Source of the DNA: Plecoglossus altivelis
Lineage: Eukaryota > Chordata > Actinopteri > Osmeriformes > Plecoglossidae
NCBI GenBank assembly: GCA_036571765.1
Contig: BROE01000009.1
Location: forward strand, 7,389,536-7,453,535
Direction of reading: 5' to 3'
DNA length: 64,000 bases
Part shown: in pieces, positions 61,901 through 64,000 of the stretch
Numbering within the stretch: the stretch's first letter is position 1
Layout of the letters: each line of letters starts with the position of its first letter
The notes under the pieces: generated by a model
Seen by the model: the letters and a program-made list of their open reading frames with translations, nothing else
The model's database searches: none
Told to the model about the DNA's origin: nothing
Position numbers and translations under genes: made by a program

Positions 61901-63078
61901 TACTTTCACCAGCTATCTTAATCATCGATTATGGATCGTACTTATTCCACTTTTTTTTTACTTGCCTATTTTCGTCCTCTTCGGTTCCTTTATACTTTTA
62001 TTTTTTATTGTTTTGTTTGTTTTTTCCTTTTCGGTTTTTACATACATACATACATACATCATAACATACATACATACATACACACTTTCACCATCGCCTT
62101 CTAAATCCCAAACACATCTGCCGACCATCCTTCCGAAACAGAATACTTGCCTCACCCAGACCCACCAACTGCCCCCCCCCCGACTACCAACCAACGAACT
62201 TCCTTAGCTACACACACGCCACCACTCCCAACCCCAACCCCCTTTAACCAGACTTACCATGACTTAGCATGAGAAAACGCTCCGAAACGCACACGCGCAC
62301 GTTCCCAGCATGCACGCACTCACGCAGTCACACTCACATAGACGCAGACACACACACAGGCGGCAGTGTGGGCCGAGGTGGCAGGCTCAGCACATCACGG
62401 TCAAGCTTCGGCAACTGGGGAGGTCAGACGAACGACAGAGGTGATTTACAGAGAGAGCAGGAGAGGGAGAGGTTGCTGGAGGAAAGGGGCAAAGGAAGAG
62501 AGAGAGAGGGTGGGGGATAGGGAAGACGTGAAGGAGAGAGAAAGACAAGGGAGAGGGAGGAGAAGATAAGAGGGTGATGGAGGAGGAGAGGAACTATTTG
62601 ATGAACAGGGGGGATGTGTAGGCATCCTAGATTGAGCAAGGGACAGGGGAAGATGAAAGGATGGAGGAAAGAGAGAAGACAGAGGGAGGATGGATGAAAG
62701 AAGGCTGGTACAGATTATTGACTATCAGAAAATCAGCTCGGAAGACTGGTCAGTAGTTCACCACTCACAGCCCAGATCCAGAGAGAGAAAGGTGAAGAGG
62801 GAAAGGATTCATGGTGAGGATATAGTTTTGTGATTCATTTCAAGAAAAGTGAGGGTGTGAAAAAGAAAGAGAGAGAGGGGGAGAGAGAAAGGGAGAGAAA
62901 GTGGAGGGTGAGAGATGGAACAGAAAAGAGATGGTGTGGTGATAGCGAATAAGATGTTATTTACATCAGGCATGGCTAATTGACCCTTGTTTGGGTGAGA
63001 GGGGTGCATTGTGGGTAAGTGGGGCATGTGGCCTCAGGGGGACTGACAGAAAGAGGAAGTAGGTTAATGAACACTGCC

Positions 63079-63079
<1 letters not shown>

Positions 63080-63127
<48 letters not shown>

Positions 63128-63144
63128 CGTGTGTGTGTGTGTGT
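63080..63144. repeat. (GT)n microsatellite
   Basis: Long GT run with one GCGTGC interruption. Confidence 0.95.
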
Positions 63145-63638
63145 CAACCTGACACAACCACAGCTGGAGTTTCCAAAGCAATGGGAAACATACACCTCAG
63201 TCATGCTTCATTCACAACGGCTCTGGAGTGGGCAATGTGTGGATGAATGCATGTCTGTGTGTGTCTCCATTGGGGTGTGTGTTTGTGTCTGTGTGTGGCA
63301 AGAGAGACTAATACAGTGATAAAAATTGAAAGCGAAGCGTGGTTGTGATTGAAACGGTGACATTATCGAGTGATACTTGGTGAAAGCTGTAAGGCATGGT
63401 AGCCCAGTTATTATCAGGGCAACAACACATACAGTACTAACAACACTGGTGTTCCAGTATACACTTAGACCTGGACTCTAGACATACTGTACATGGAAGT
63501 AGACCTGAACCCTACGCATACTGTAGATAGAAGTAGACCTGGACTCTGAACATACTGTACATAGAAATAGACCTGGACCTGGACCTCAGCCTGTGGGTTT
63601 GCCATTTCCCACCCTGGTGCCCCCCTGCCCTGCATATT

Positions 63639-63724
63639 CCAGATGTTTCTCTACTCCAACACACCTGGTGAATGGGTTGACCCATTCTTCTGAATCAGAT
63701 GTGTCGAAGCAGGGAAACATCTGG
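63639..63724. mobile_element. MITE fragment related to 48505-48716
   Basis: CCAGATGTTTCTCTACTCC and its imperfect inverted copy ending GGGAAACATCTGG form a short palindrome with the same core as the hAT-type MITE. The outer terminal sequences are missing. A further half-copy (AATGACCCATTCC...GGGAAACCTCTAAAAC) lies at about 63920-63972. Confidence 0.65.
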
Positions 63725-64000
63725 AACAAAGACAAAGACCCCAGCCTCAGCTCCAGCCCCAGCCCTAGCCCCTGCCCCTACCCCAGTCCCTGCCCCAGCC
63801 CCTACCCTAACTCCAGGCCAATAGATTCAGGTCAGATGAAGGTGTGATTGGTTCATGAAATGAGGAATTATTTCAGAGGATAAGACGTATGAGATATTAT
63901 CCGGTTTCTACAAAGCTTTATAATGACCCATTCCTCTGAATTGGGTTTGTTGGATAGGGAAACCTCTAAAACGAGCAGCAGGAAGGAAAACCGCTTTAAT

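Larger units (their letters stand above)
57616..64000 (-). other. tnik: tnik 5' intron (upstream coding exons not found)
   Basis: No exon for the kinase glycine-rich loop (GNGTYGQVYK) was found, so this is intron. It holds many CA/GT microsatellites, (GGGCA)n at about 57804-57850, (CATA)n at about 62040-62082, GA-rich tracts (62440-62900), an inverted repeat (59505-59540), an inverted exon copy (58872-58955) and MITE fragments near the right edge. Confidence 0.7.

Noticed and set aside
62269..62569. Short plus-strand frames near 62.3-62.6 kb
   Set aside because: Arg/Glu-rich frames from GA-rich simple sequence, without splice or homology evidence.
57616..64000. Exon for the tnik glycine-rich loop
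   Set aside because: Searched by eye for codons of GNGTYGQVYK on the minus strand; none found, so it is probably beyond the window.

Overview
The window is nuclear DNA of a ray-finned (teleost) fish. The evidence is vertebrate multi-exon genes with GT-AG introns, dense (CA)n and (GA)n microsatellites, fish retrotransposons (a Rex3/RTE-like LINE with a GATG tail and L2-type LINEs) and a palindromic hAT-type MITE with an 8-bp target duplication. One 275-base assembly gap (N) lies at 19014-19288.

Three genes lie head to tail on the minus strand. Reading from high to low coordinates they are tnik (Ste20/germinal-centre kinase; 32 constitutive or cassette coding exons, 57615 to 38112, with the first coding exons beyond the right edge), slc2a2 (GLUT2 glucose transporter; 12 coding exons, 35177 to 28236) and eif5a2 (hypusine-containing translation factor; 4 coding exons, 25557 to 8019). 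The order and orientation EIF5A2-SLC2A2-TNIK match human 3q26.2 as I know it. That synteny, with sequence features of each protein, decides the paralogue names against GLUT4, EIF5A and MINK1.

A fourth gene is nested on the plus strand inside the 16.6-kb second coding intron of eif5a2. It is a six-exon type II membrane C-type lectin (12193 to 16094), with a coiled-coil stalk of heptad repeats and an EPN-type carbohydrate site. The same intron carries a 46-bp minisatellite, two DNA-transposon remnants, a tandem duplication of an L2 retrotransposon plus a RecQ-helicase-like fragment, a Rex3-like LINE and a fold-back element.

Region by region: 1-8000 is gene-poor flank with a 35-bp minisatellite, palindromes and a local duplication; 8.0-25.6 kb is eif5a2 with the nested lectin; 25.6-28.2 kb is intergenic; 28.2-35.2 kb is slc2a2, whose intron 4 (32.6-33.45 kb) looks like a badly sequenced tandem repeat that also damages the end of exon 4; 35.2-38.1 kb is intergenic; 38.1-57.6 kb is tnik; 57.6-64 kb is tnik intron.

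The most interesting observations are: a 1.1-kb fully open exon in tnik (48980-50095) that is in phase with the preceding exon and would replace the whole C-terminal half, including the CNH domain, with a 371-residue Ser/Pro-rich tail; an inverted 84-bp copy of a tnik coiled-coil exon-intron boundary in a distant intron of the same gene; the nested lectin gene; and an HLS tripeptide in slc2a2 helix 7, where mammalian GLUT2 has HVA and GLUT1/3/4 have QLS. All protein identifications rest on reading the translated sequence against remembered family members; no database search was run.
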